A stretch of 64,000 nt of DNA from contig JAQWZU010000141.1 of assembly GCA_029253285.1 (NCBI GenBank), forward strand, positions 27,922 through 91,921, in the 5' to 3' direction. Below the pieces are notes generated by a model. It was not told where the DNA came from and did not search any database. It worked only from the letters and a program-made list of their open reading frames with translations. The stretch comes from Akkermansiaceae bacterium. GTDB lineage: Bacteria > Verrucomicrobiota > Verrucomicrobiia > Verrucomicrobiales > Akkermansiaceae. Of the stretch, positions 35,322-43,702 are shown in pieces (positions within the stretch are counted from its first letter, which is position 1; every line of letters starts with the position of its first letter). Position numbers and translations under genes: made by a program.

Positions 35322-37298
35322 ATGAAATATCTCATCTATCCCAACCTCATTCTCAGTCTCGGTCTCAGCGCCAAGGCCGACCTCTTCCCGAACGGGGATT
35401 TTGCAACTGGAAATGACGGAACTTGGGAAGAAGCCTCAGGCGCAGGCACTTACGTCTACGACTACCCCGCCACCGGCGGAAACAACGATCAATACGGCGT
35501 CATCGACCACACCGCTAATGACGGAGGATATGGAATCTGGGTGGCAAACGGTGGAGGCATTCTCACTTTGGCCTCTCTCGGACTCACCGCAGGAGAATCT
35601 TACAACTTCACCCAAGACATGATTCTGCTCGGCGGCTCCGACATTGGCGGCTTCAAGTTGGATTTCTTCAATGGCCCCGACGGCGCAGGCTCAACCGGAG
35701 ACATTCGTATCGACAAAATCGGTGATGGTTCGACCTGGGAAACCTACACCTACCCCATCACCATTCCCAACGGAGTGGACGGCATCAAAGCGGTTCCTCT
35801 TTGGGGAATCGGTTCGGTTGTGGGCTTCGACAATATCGGATTTGATCCAAACCCAATCGTCACCCTCCCCATCCCCAACAGCGACTTCGAGAGCGGATCA
35901 ATAAGTTGGCTCGAACTCAAGGGAGGCGCAGCCACTTTTAGCTATCCCTCAACCGGAGGAAATCCCGACGGATACGGCCTTATTGAGAATGACACCAACT
36001 GGGCCATCTGGGTCGCCAATGGAGGCTCTCCCATCACCCTCGATGCCTTGGGCATCAATTCAGGCGACATCGTGACCTTCCAACAGGACATGAGAATTTT
36101 CTCAGGCGCTGATATCGGCACTCTGAAAATAGAGTTTCTCAACGGAGCCGCGTTCCTCAGTGACTCCGGCGAAGACCGCCCCGCCATCATTGGTGATGGG
36201 TCGACCTGGGAAACCTACTCTTTCCCAGTGACCATTCCTGACGATGCAGACCGCCTCAAAATCGTTCCTGTTGCCGGAATCAACTCCTCGGTTGGCTTCG
36301 ACAATATCACCTTCACCACCAGCCCGCCTCCCCCGGCACCCGGTGAGTTGACCAGCCCAGAGGTTGTCAATGGTAGCATGGTCCAGTGGGTCGCCAATGA
36401 TGACCAAAAAATCCATCAACCCCAATTCTCCCAAGATGAAGTAACCTGGACCAACTTCGGAGCACCCATCGTTGGTGACTCAATACAGGAAGCCTTCGAC
36501 CCGAATGGCGCGCCATTCTATCGCGTCGTCGTTTCCGAACCCGTCGCCGGCGAGGCTCTTACTAACGGAGATTTGGAACTGAGCAACTTCGGAGATCCCG
36601 CCTGTGCTGACTCATGGAACTGCGTCGGAAGCCAGGCAGCGACCTTGATCACCACCGATTCATTTGGAGGTTCAAACTCACTTCGTCTTGCCGTTCAAAA
36701 CGACGGCGGCGCCTCTCCTCAAACTTCTGAGATTCAACAAAACATCATCGATGTCGGAGGATCAATCACTCCAGGAGAAACCTACAACTTCTCCTTCAGA
36801 GCGAAGCAGATTTCCAGCGGAGTCAGCTACGTGCAAAACTTCCGTGTCCAGTGGTTGGCTGCCGGAGGAGCAGAAGTCCCGGGCGCCGCGCCCTTTGTCC
36901 CCTTCTCTGGTGGCAATGGCACTTGGGACGAGATTACTCAGCTCAATCTCGTTGCCCCGCCAACCGCTGAAACTGCCTTGATTCAGATCTTCGGAGCGAC
37001 CGGCGCTGTCGCGGGAGCAGAAGCCAAAGGTGAGGTCTTGATCGATGAACTCACACTCGCTCCGGCATCAGCCACTCCCGACACCTTCCTCACCACCACC
37101 CAGACCCCGGGCATCGGTGTTCAATTCCCGACCGAGGCCGGAGTAAATTACCGTGTCGAGGAATCCGAAGACCTCGAGGAATTCTTCCCTCTCGGAGCTC
37201 CTTTCGTCGGAAACGGTGAAAATGCCGCCATTGGTGAGGATGACATTCAGGCATCCAAATACTACCGCGTCATCGAAAACGCCATCATTCCAGAATAA
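35322..37298 (+). CDS. Secreted protein with repeated carbohydrate-binding-like (CBM4/9/16-type) modules
   Basis: 658 residues from ATG 35322, where a signal peptide begins (MKYLIYPNLILSLGLSAKA). Two homologous modules of about 155 residues (roughly 20-180 and 183-345) share N-G/S-DFxxG, YGIWVANGG / WAIWVANGG, IGDGSTWETYxxPxTIP and VGFDNIxF. A short linker domain with PGELTSPEVVNGSMVQWV follows, then a third, CBM4/9-like module (about 410-585, NGDLELSNFG, GETYNFSFRAK, VLIDELTLAP). The C-terminal 70 residues form another beta segment. No enzyme domain and no anchor are seen. By position beside operators B and C it is probably a glucan-binding partner of GH81 (inference). Confidence 0.6.
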   Translation: MKYLIYPNLILSLGLSAKADLFPNGDFATGNDGTWEEASGAGTYVYDYPATGGNNDQYGVIDHTANDGGYGIWVANGGGILTLASLGLTAGESYNFTQDMILLGGSDIGGFKLDFFNGPDGAGSTGDIRIDKIGDGSTWETYTYPITIPNGVDGIKAVPLWGIGSVVGFDNIGFDPNPIVTLPIPNSDFESGSISWLELKGGAATFSYPSTGGNPDGYGLIENDTNWAIWVANGGSPITLDALGINSGDIVTFQQDMRIFSGADIGTLKIEFLNGAAFLSDSGEDRPAIIGDGSTWETYSFPVTIPDDADRLKIVPVAGINSSVGFDNITFTTSPPPPAPGELTSPEVVNGSMVQWVANDDQKIHQPQFSQDEVTWTNFGAPIVGDSIQEAFDPNGAPFYRVVVSEPVAGEALTNGDLELSNFGDPACADSWNCVGSQAATLITTDSFGGSNSLRLAVQNDGGASPQTSEIQQNIIDVGGSITPGETYNFSFRAKQISSGVSYVQNFRVQWLAAGGAEVPGAAPFVPFSGGNGTWDEITQLNLVAPPTAETALIQIFGATGAVAGAEAKGEVLIDELTLAPASATPDTFLTTTQTPGIGVQFPTEAGVNYRVEESEDLEEFFPLGAPFVGNGENAAIGEDDIQASKYYRVIENAIIPE

Positions 37299-37309
37299 AT
37301 TTGGGACCC

Positions 37310-37326
37310 GTGCAATTTAATGTAAC
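37310..37326 (+). promoter_or_regulatory. Candidate operator D: 10-bp-period direct repeat downstream of the binding-protein gene
   Basis: GTGCAATTTAATGTAAC: half-sites TGCAA and TGTAA ten bases apart, sharing the core TGCAATTTAATG with copy C. It sits 11 bp after a stop codon with no plus-strand gene for 1.1 kb. Confidence 0.4.
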
Positions 37327-37415
37327 TTTTCTCTTTCTCCCCAGCGATAAATTGATAAAAGGAGAGCCACACACACGAAGGAGCCTGTAACGGTTTTCGC
37401 ACACAACAACATCCA

Positions 37416-37447
37416 CAACGGCAATATCTTTCGAGATGTTGCCGTTG
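37416..37447. terminator. Strong hairpin between the binding-protein gene and the methyltransferase gene
   Basis: CAACGGCAATATCT (37416-37429) pairs with AGATGTTGCCGTTG (37434-37447) over 14 bp with one G-U and a TTCG tetraloop. It lies between convergent genes and could stop transcription from both sides, although there is no T-tract. Confidence 0.45.
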
Positions 37448-37463
37448 CTGGCTTCCTGAGGGG

Positions 37464-38195
37464 TCAACGACGCACCCACTTCGTCACCATCGACATAGTC
37501 CACTGAAACTTCCGCGCCGTTTCACGAATCAGAAAAGGCTCGTCCGCCCTCCCGACCAACTCGAACTCCTCCCCCAACTCCCTCTCCAGCCACTCAGCTG
37601 TCGAACCCGAAGGCCAATTTTCCTTCGAGGTAAATTCCTCCAGCCAAGTGCACGGCGTCGCAAGAACCAACTCCCCACCCGGCTTTACCAAAGCCGATAG
37701 CCGGGAGAGAAACCGCCGCGGCTCAGGGAGACGGCACACCAAGTTCGCCGCATGCACCCGATCAAAGGCACCGAGGTCCTCTCGCAGTCCCATGGCATCC
37801 CCCACTTCAAATCCCACCTTTCCCGGCGACACCCCCTCCGGGATCCTCACCTCCAGCGAAGTCACCTCCCCCGCCTCTTCCAATCGCTCGTAACGAACCC
37901 TCTCACCCTTCCTAACTTTCTCAGCCGTTGAGACAAACGCCTTGGAAAAATCGATCCCAATTACTTCATCCGCACTCCGCGACATCTCCAAAGTCGAACG
38001 CCCCACCGCGCAACCCACATCGAGAGACCGCTTCACCCGCCCTTCAGAAAAATGCCCCACAGTTCGCACCGGAAAATCCAGCGCTTCTGCCGGACCTCCG
38101 GGCCAAGGCAGGATTTCCTCCGCGCTTCCAAAGTGAAAAAGGAGATACTCTCCGACATATCGCCCCGATTCATAAACCTCGCTCATTGCCAGCAC
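37464..38195 (-). CDS. OvoA C-terminal-like (5-thiohistidine N-methyltransferase type) SAM methyltransferase
   Basis: 243 residues. SAM-dependent methyltransferase resembling the C-terminal domain of ovothiol synthase OvoA, annotated in some PVC genomes as putative 4-mercaptohistidine N1-methyltransferase. Evidence: EYLLFHFGS, LPWPGGPAEALDFPVRTV, then the SAM loop SLDVGCAVGRSTLEMSRSAD, VIGIDFSKAFV, and the ending PFLIRETARKFQWTMS. The N-terminal sulfoxide-synthase domain of full-length OvoA is absent here. ATG at 38183 (MSEVYES) is an alternative start. It would methylate an imidazole ring, but with no partner gene in view its substrate is open. Confidence 0.75.
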   Translation of the reverse strand: MLAMSEVYESGRYVGEYLLFHFGSAEEILPWPGGPAEALDFPVRTVGHFSEGRVKRSLDVGCAVGRSTLEMSRSADEVIGIDFSKAFVSTAEKVRKGERVRYERLEEAGEVTSLEVRIPEGVSPGKVGFEVGDAMGLREDLGAFDRVHAANLVCRLPEPRRFLSRLSALVKPGGELVLATPCTWLEEFTSKENWPSGSTAEWLERELGEEFELVGRADEPFLIRETARKFQWTMSMVTKWVRR

Positions 38196-38444
38196 TCAAC
38201 CCCATCTTCCTTCATTGTCGAGAATAAGCCTACATCTCGTTCAGCCTCCTTGATCATTCATCGTATCGAAACCTCCCCCTCCTCATCCCCAAAATATCAA
38301 CAAGTCCGCCCAGAGGACCTCAAGGAGATGAAGACCGGCATCCCATCCCCATCCGTGCCTTCCAGGGATTCGGAGTAACTATTTTCGCTTTCAGGCGACT
38401 TGGGGGTTTTCACACTCCCCATCCTGCGCTACCTCCGCTCCGCC

Positions 38445-39560
38445 ATGCTCAAAGCCGGAATCGTCGGAATGCCCAACGTAGGGAAATCCACCCTCTTCAA
38501 CGCCCTCACCCGCACCCGTAACGCGGAGGCCGCCAACTACCCCTTCTGCACCATCGACCCCAATGTGGGCATGGTCACCGTGCCGGACGAGCGACTCGAC
38601 ACCCTCTCCAAGATGTCGAACTCCACCAAGGTCATCCCCACCGCCATCGAGTTCGTCGATATCGCCGGTCTCGTCGAGGGAGCCTCCGAGGGCGCCGGCC
38701 TCGGCAACAAATTCCTCGCCACCATCCGTGAAGTCGATGCCATCGTGCAAGTCGTTCGTTGCTTCGAAAACGACGACATCATTCACGAACTCGGATCCGT
38801 CGATCCCACCCGCGATATTGAAATCATCAACTCCGAACTCATCCTCGCAGACATCGCAGCCCTCGATAAGCGCCGCCAGTCACGCGAAAAAAAGGCCCGC
38901 AGCGGCGACAAGGAATCCAAGACCGAAGTCGAACTCATCGACAAGCTCCTTCCCCACCTCAACGAAGGAAAGCCCGCCCTCACTGCGGACCTCAACGACG
39001 ACGAAACCCTCCTCCTCAAAGAATTCTTCCTCCTCTCCTCAAAGCGCACCATCTTCGCCTGCAACGTCAACGAAAGCGAACTCGCCGGAGCTGTGGCCGA
39101 TCCCGATTCCCATCCGCTCGTCTCCAAGGTGAAAGCCTACGCCGCCGAATCCCACGGCGCGGAGATTATTGTCATCTCGGCTCAGATCGAGGAAGAACTC
39201 GTCGAACTCTCGCCCGATGAAGCCACCGAGTTCCTCGGCGACATGGGCGTGAGCGATTCCGGCGTTTCCGACCTCATCAAAGCCGTCTATCACCTCCTCG
39301 GACTGCGCACCTACATTACCACCGGCGAAATGGAAACCCGCGCCTGGACTATCACCGAGGGCGACAAAGCCCCCGCCGCTGCCGGCGTCATTCACGGCGA
39401 CTTCGAACGCGGCTTCATCGCCGCCGAAGTCATCTTCTACGACGACTTCGTCGAACTCGGTTCCAAAGCGGCCTGCCGCGACGCGGGCAAGCTCCGCATC
39501 GAAGGCAAAGACTACGTCGTCAAAGACGGCGACGTCATCGAATTTCGCTTTAACGTGTAA
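38445..39560 (+). CDS. ychF: Redox-regulated ATPase YchF (OLA1 family)
   Basis: 371 residues from ATG 38445, which begins the conserved [21 protein letters not shown] (P-loop); the frame is open 15 codons further but that part is not family-like. The GTPase-fold G2/G3 region shows [10 protein letters not shown] and [19 protein letters not shown]. The base-specificity loop reads CNVNE instead of NKxD, which is why this family prefers ATP. A coiled-coil insertion (around 130-200) and a C-terminal TGS domain ending [18 protein letters not shown] complete it. It binds ribosomes and is linked to translation and stress control. Confidence 0.95.
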   Translation: MLKAGIVGMPNVGKSTLFNALTRTRNAEAANYPFCTIDPNVGMVTVPDERLDTLSKMSNSTKVIPTAIEFVDIAGLVEGASEGAGLGNKFLATIREVDAIVQVVRCFENDDIIHELGSVDPTRDIEIINSELILADIAALDKRRQSREKKARSGDKESKTEVELIDKLLPHLNEGKPALTADLNDDETLLLKEFFLLSSKRTIFACNVNESELAGAVADPDSHPLVSKVKAYAAESHGAEIIVISAQIEEELVELSPDEATEFLGDMGVSDSGVSDLIKAVYHLLGLRTYITTGEMETRAWTITEGDKAPAAAGVIHGDFERGFIAAEVIFYDDFVELGSKAACRDAGKLRIEGKDYVVKDGDVIEFRFNV

Positions 39561-39621
39561 TTCTTCCCCGACCGAAAATTCCTCCTTTCAAATCACGCGA
39601 CCCGCACTAGCTTGAGCGGCC

Positions 39622-41100
39622 ATGCGTTCAATCCTGCGCCTTCTTCTTCCTCTCGCTCTGACAGCCGCCGCTTCCGGCCAGCTGAAAGAATCTCCGCTGA
39701 CGACAAAGCCAAAACCCACGATTTACGACTCGGTCGTCAAAATCGAATGCTCCACCCAAGTCCCCGACTACCGGACCCCCTGGAATAGTGGCCGCTTCTC
39801 CGGCGGACGGGGTACTGGGTTCCTCATCGGCCCCAACCAGTTTCTTACCAACGCCCACGTCGTTTCCGACGCCCGACGCCTCCTCATTACCCGACGCGGC
39901 TCCGCTCAAAAGCACGTCGCACGCATCAAGCACATCGCCCACGACTGCGACCTCGCGCTTCTTGAACTGGAATATTTCGCTCCCTTCGAGGATCTCAAGC
40001 CCATCGAAATCGGTGACATGCCCCAACTCGAATCAGAGGTCAGCACCATTGGCTACCCCGTGGGAGGCGACCGCCTCTCAGTCACACGCGGAGTCGTTTC
40101 CCGGATCGACTTTTCCTCCTACTCGCACTCCCGCGCCGATTCCCACCTAGTCATCCAGGTCGATGCCGCAATCAACCCCGGAAACTCTGGCGGCCCGGTC
40201 ATTCAAGATGGTAAACTCGCCGGGGTTGCCTTCCAGGGGCGCACCGACGCCGACAACGTGGGCTACATTATTCCCACTCCTGTGGTGAAGCGCTTTCTCG
40301 AGGACATCAAGGATGATGAATATAACCACTATATGGACATCGGCCTCTCCACTTTCCCTCTCTTCAACCCCGCGATGCGGAAGGCCTACAAGCTCTCTGA
40401 TGACGCAAAAGGAATACTCGTCGCCAACGTGGTCCCCGAGGGTCCGTGCGACAAAGTTATCGAAAAGGGCGACGTTCTCCTCAAAATCGACGGCAACGAA
40501 ATCGACAGCGCCGGCAACATCCGTATCGGTGGTGAATTCGTCGACATGAACGAAATCGTCGAGCGCAAGTTCGCCGGCGACAAAGTCAAACTCACCATTC
40601 TCCGGGGAGGAGAAACGAAGGATGTCGAAATCACCCTCAACGAATTTCCTTACAGCAGCATTTATTCAATCCGCTACGACGAACAACCACGCTTCACCTT
40701 TTACGGCGGACTGGTCTTCCAACCACTCAACTTTAACCTCTACGCGAGCTACAGCTTCGACGACCGCAGGCTTCGCCAAATCTACAACGACTTCATCTCA
40801 AAAGGCCTCTTCAAGGAAATCGAAGACATCGTCGTCCTCACCCGTGTCGAAAGTGATCGGCTCACCACCAGAATGGGAGGCTTCACCGGAATGGTCGTTG
40901 AGAAAGTCAACGATACCAAGATCAAGAACCTCAAACATCTTCACGAGATCTTCAACGCGCCCAACCCACCGGAATTCCACGTCATCGAATTTAACGGCGG
41001 CGCCCGACCACTCATCGTTCCCTCCGCGGAGGCAGCCGAAGCGCAAAAGCGCATCATGCAACAAGTCGGCATCAGCAAGGCCTCACGACTCAAAAAATAA
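39622..41100 (+). CDS. HtrA/DegP-like secreted serine protease with PDZ domains
   Basis: 492 residues with a signal peptide (MRSILRLLLPLALTAAASG). S1C protease domain with a full triad: H79 (FLTNAHVV), D110 (HDCDLALLEL) and S189 (NPGNSGGPV). A PDZ domain follows (AKGILVANVVPEGPCDKVIEKGDVLLKIDG) and a second PDZ-like C-terminal region (GGFTGMVVEKVNDTKIKNL). Domain order recalls the plant/bacterial Deg proteins with an extra PDZ. Presumed periplasmic quality-control protease. Twenty-seven bp separate it from a catalytically dead paralogue, so the two are probably one operon. Confidence 0.9.
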   Translation: MRSILRLLLPLALTAAASGQLKESPLTTKPKPTIYDSVVKIECSTQVPDYRTPWNSGRFSGGRGTGFLIGPNQFLTNAHVVSDARRLLITRRGSAQKHVARIKHIAHDCDLALLELEYFAPFEDLKPIEIGDMPQLESEVSTIGYPVGGDRLSVTRGVVSRIDFSSYSHSRADSHLVIQVDAAINPGNSGGPVIQDGKLAGVAFQGRTDADNVGYIIPTPVVKRFLEDIKDDEYNHYMDIGLSTFPLFNPAMRKAYKLSDDAKGILVANVVPEGPCDKVIEKGDVLLKIDGNEIDSAGNIRIGGEFVDMNEIVERKFAGDKVKLTILRGGETKDVEITLNEFPYSSIYSIRYDEQPRFTFYGGLVFQPLNFNLYASYSFDDRRLRQIYNDFISKGLFKEIEDIVVLTRVESDRLTTRMGGFTGMVVEKVNDTKIKNLKHLHEIFNAPNPPEFHVIEFNGGARPLIVPSAEAAEAQKRIMQQVGISKASRLKK

Positions 41101-41127
41101 TCTCTTAACTCTAAAGCCCTCATCTTT

Positions 41128-42585
41128 ATGAAGCTTCTTATTTTCACGCTCCTCACCGCCCTCCCTCTTCTTGGCGCTCCTTCGGACTCGCTCGTGCGAA
41201 TCAATTCCACCCTGCAGTCCTACAAGGCCTCCCAACCTTGGGAAAAGAACTCGCCTAAAAAACGGCGAGGCCTCGGCACCCTCCTTTCTGGAAACCGCGT
41301 CCTCACCACAGCGGCCATGGCGGCCGATGCGATTTATCTTGAACTCGAATCCGCCGACAGCTCCCGTCGTGTTCCGGCCAAGCTCAGCGCCATCGACTAC
41401 AAGACCAACCTCGCCCTTCTCGTCCCGATCAATGGGGCCGATTTCCTCAAAGACCTCAAACCCGCAGAAGTCAGCAACCCCGTTAAGATTGGCGACGACC
41501 TCGAATTTTACCAACTCGAAGATAACGGTGATTCACTCTCCACCAGCGGAACAATTCGCAAGATGGACCTCCTCAGCACCTTCGTGAGCAGCGGCGGCTA
41601 CCTCAGCTATCAAGTCAAAGCCTCGATGCAAACCGCGGGCAATTCCTTCACTCTCCCCGCCTATCACAAGAACAAACTTGCGGGCGTTCTCACGAGCTAC
41701 AATTCCAAGGACCAAATTTGCGACGTGATCTCAGCCGATATCATCTCTGCCTTTCTTAAAGACGCCGCCGATGGCAAATACCTTGGCTTCCCCAGCCTCG
41801 GCGCCGGGTTCAGCACGACAGAAGACGAGCACTTCCGTGCCTGGCTCAAGCTGCCCAAGGAAGCCGGTGGCATTTACATTAACCGCGTTCTTCCCGGAGG
41901 ATCAGGCGACTCCGCTGGCATGAAAAAAGGCGACGTCATTCTCACCATCGATGGCAATGCCATCAACCGCCAGGGATACTATCAGCACGAAAAATACGGC
42001 ACCCTCTACTGGCCCCACCTTGTCGGTGGCAGCCGCATCATTGGCGAAGAGATCTCCATCGGTATTCTCCGCGACGGCAAGCCCCTTGACCTCAAAATCA
42101 CGCTCAAGAAGGCGCCCGATCCACTTCTCCCACTCCACCGCTACGGCAACGCTCCGCCCTACCTCATCAAAGGCGGACTTGTCTTCCAGGAACTCTCCCG
42201 TCCCTATCTCCTGGCCTTCGGCAAGGAATGGGCCAGCCGCGGACCGCTCAACCTCCTCGACGTCATGGCCAACCCGAGCGACTATGAAGAAGGCCGCGAC
42301 CGCGTCGTTGTCCTGACTCGCGTCGTCCCCACCGAGGCCACCATCGGATACGACCGCATCTCCAACCAGATCATCGAGAAAGTGAATGGCAAACCCGTCG
42401 CCGACCTCCCCTCTCTCGCCAAGGCTCTGTCTTCAACGACCGAGAACGGCATTCACGAGATCGAAACCGATCAAACGCCCTACAAGCTCTACCTCGCCCA
42501 AGGTCTCTCGGATCAGGTCGACATCCAGTTCAAAGCGCGCGGCCTTCCGTCACTCTCAAGACTCTACGAACCAAAGGTGAAGTAG
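41128..42585 (+). CDS. Catalytically inactive HtrA-like paralogue (pseudoprotease) with PDZ domains
   Basis: 485 residues with a signal peptide (MKLLIFTLLTALPLLG). It aligns over its length with the upstream protease (same RVLTTA, TNLALLV, GGLVFQELS and VVVLTRV landmarks), but the catalytic His is Ala63 (LTTAAMA instead of LTNAHVV) and the Asp is Asn94 (TNLALL instead of CDLALL). Only Ser173 remains, in AGNSFTLP where NPGNSGGP is expected. PDZ domains are intact (GGIYINRVLPGGSGDSAGMKKGDVILTIDG). An intact long frame with coordinated loss suggests selection for a binding or regulatory role rather than decay (inference). Confidence 0.82.
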   Translation: MKLLIFTLLTALPLLGAPSDSLVRINSTLQSYKASQPWEKNSPKKRRGLGTLLSGNRVLTTAAMAADAIYLELESADSSRRVPAKLSAIDYKTNLALLVPINGADFLKDLKPAEVSNPVKIGDDLEFYQLEDNGDSLSTSGTIRKMDLLSTFVSSGGYLSYQVKASMQTAGNSFTLPAYHKNKLAGVLTSYNSKDQICDVISADIISAFLKDAADGKYLGFPSLGAGFSTTEDEHFRAWLKLPKEAGGIYINRVLPGGSGDSAGMKKGDVILTIDGNAINRQGYYQHEKYGTLYWPHLVGGSRIIGEEISIGILRDGKPLDLKITLKKAPDPLLPLHRYGNAPPYLIKGGLVFQELSRPYLLAFGKEWASRGPLNLLDVMANPSDYEEGRDRVVVLTRVVPTEATIGYDRISNQIIEKVNGKPVADLPSLAKALSSTTENGIHEIETDQTPYKLYLAQGLSDQVDIQFKARGLPSLSRLYEPKVK

Positions 42586-42649
42586 GATCTCTTTGTATGG
42601 AGAAGATTAGGATCACCATCTTCTCTTCCCATTCGGAATACCGATGTGA

Positions 42650-42865
42650 GCAAAGATCGGAGAATGGGGTCTCAGCCTTTCCTTTTCAGAAAGCCTGACG
42701 GTCCGCGAGATTAGGATTCCATCAGTTGAGGCCGAACGCGATCTTCTCCGGCTTTGGTATCGCCATGATCTGCTTCAAAAGCTTATCTCAGCCAAAATGC
42801 CGGCGGTCATTCAGAGTAAAACGCTCGAGATGCTTAAATTCCTTAAAACTATTCAAACCCTCTAA
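42650..42865 (+). pseudogene. Protein-coding relic, possibly of a transposase
   Basis: Within the 418-bp gap 42586-43003 a 71-codon frame without a start reads ESLTVREIRIPSVEAERDLL, then WYRHDLLQKLISAKMP, and ends LKFLKTIQTL before TAA. The arginine/leucine-rich IP-x-x-E-x-ERDLLRL-x-YR pattern recalls the middle of IS110-type transposases, but this is a weak resemblance. No inverted repeats were seen. The remaining gap (42866-43003) has nothing recognisable and presumably holds the sdh promoter. Confidence 0.3.
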
Positions 42866-43003
42866 TTCCCCGTCCAGAATGGCCTGACTTGGGCCACATG
42901 CCGAGCCCTGCGGATGCTCTTGTTTTTCTCCTCTTGAAATTTCATCCGGCACCACTAGGTTCCCCCCGTAGTCCCAAATCTGGGGCTTCGCACAGCTTCA
43001 GTC

Positions 43004-43690
43004 ATGAGTGCATCCACTTGCTCCCTTTGCGCCTTCGCAAAATCATCCATTGGTCGAAAATTAATCGTCGCCCTCACCGGCCTCGCTCTCGTCCTCTTCC
43101 TCGCCGGTCACCTTAGCGGCAATTTACTCATCTTCGCCGGCCGTGACGCCTTCAACGAATATGCCCATTTCCTCCATACCTTCCTTCATGGCATGGGGGT
43201 TTGGATCGCTCGAATTGGCCTGCTCGCCTGTTTCGCACTCCACCTTGTTTTCACCGTCCTCCTGACCAAGGAAAACAAGGCCGCCCGCACCGCCTACGCC
43301 CGCGAAGCCACCGTGCAGGCTCCCAAGTCCTCCCTGATCATGATCTGGTCGGGACTCACCATCCTCGCTTTTGTCGTCTACCACATCCTTCATTTCACCA
43401 TCCGGATTGACTCTGAGCTCGCCGAACTCGGCAAAAACGACCCATGGGAAATGGTGATCCTTGGATTCCAAGATTCCATCGTCGTCCTGTTCTACATAAT
43501 CGCCATGACCCTCCTTTGCTCGCACCTGAGCCATGGCGTTGCCTCGATCTTCCAGACTCTCGGCCTGCGCACCAAGAAAACAGCCTCCGCCATCAAATTC
43601 GTCTCCCAAGCCTACGCCATCATCATCTACGTCGGCTTCCTCTCCATTCCCATCGCCATCAAACTCTTCGGGTATGGCTGCGACAAATAA
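43004..43690 (+). CDS. sdhC: Succinate dehydrogenase cytochrome b subunit
   Basis: 228 residues with five predicted membrane helices, as in the single-anchor, di-heme (B-type) succinate:quinone oxidoreductases of Bacteroidetes and related groups. SSIGRKLIVALTGLALVLFLAGHLSGN carries a heme-ligand His; further His residues lie in CFALHLVF, VVYHILHFTIR and CSHLSHGVAS. It anchors SdhAB in the inner membrane and passes electrons to menaquinone. It starts a tight sdhCAB operon, 12 bp before sdhA; no separate sdhD is needed in this type. Confidence 0.93.
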   Translation: MSASTCSLCAFAKSSIGRKLIVALTGLALVLFLAGHLSGNLLIFAGRDAFNEYAHFLHTFLHGMGVWIARIGLLACFALHLVFTVLLTKENKAARTAYAREATVQAPKSSLIMIWSGLTILAFVVYHILHFTIRIDSELAELGKNDPWEMVILGFQDSIVVLFYIIAMTLLCSHLSHGVASIFQTLGLRTKKTASAIKFVSQAYAIIIYVGFLSIPIAIKLFGYGCDK

Positions 43691-43702
43691 CTTTTCCGAC
43701 CA

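Noticed and set aside
38196..38444. Possible small gene before ychF (frame 38052-38378)
   Set aside because: It overlaps the methyltransferase gene, is Ser/Pro-rich and lacks a ribosome site or known motif.
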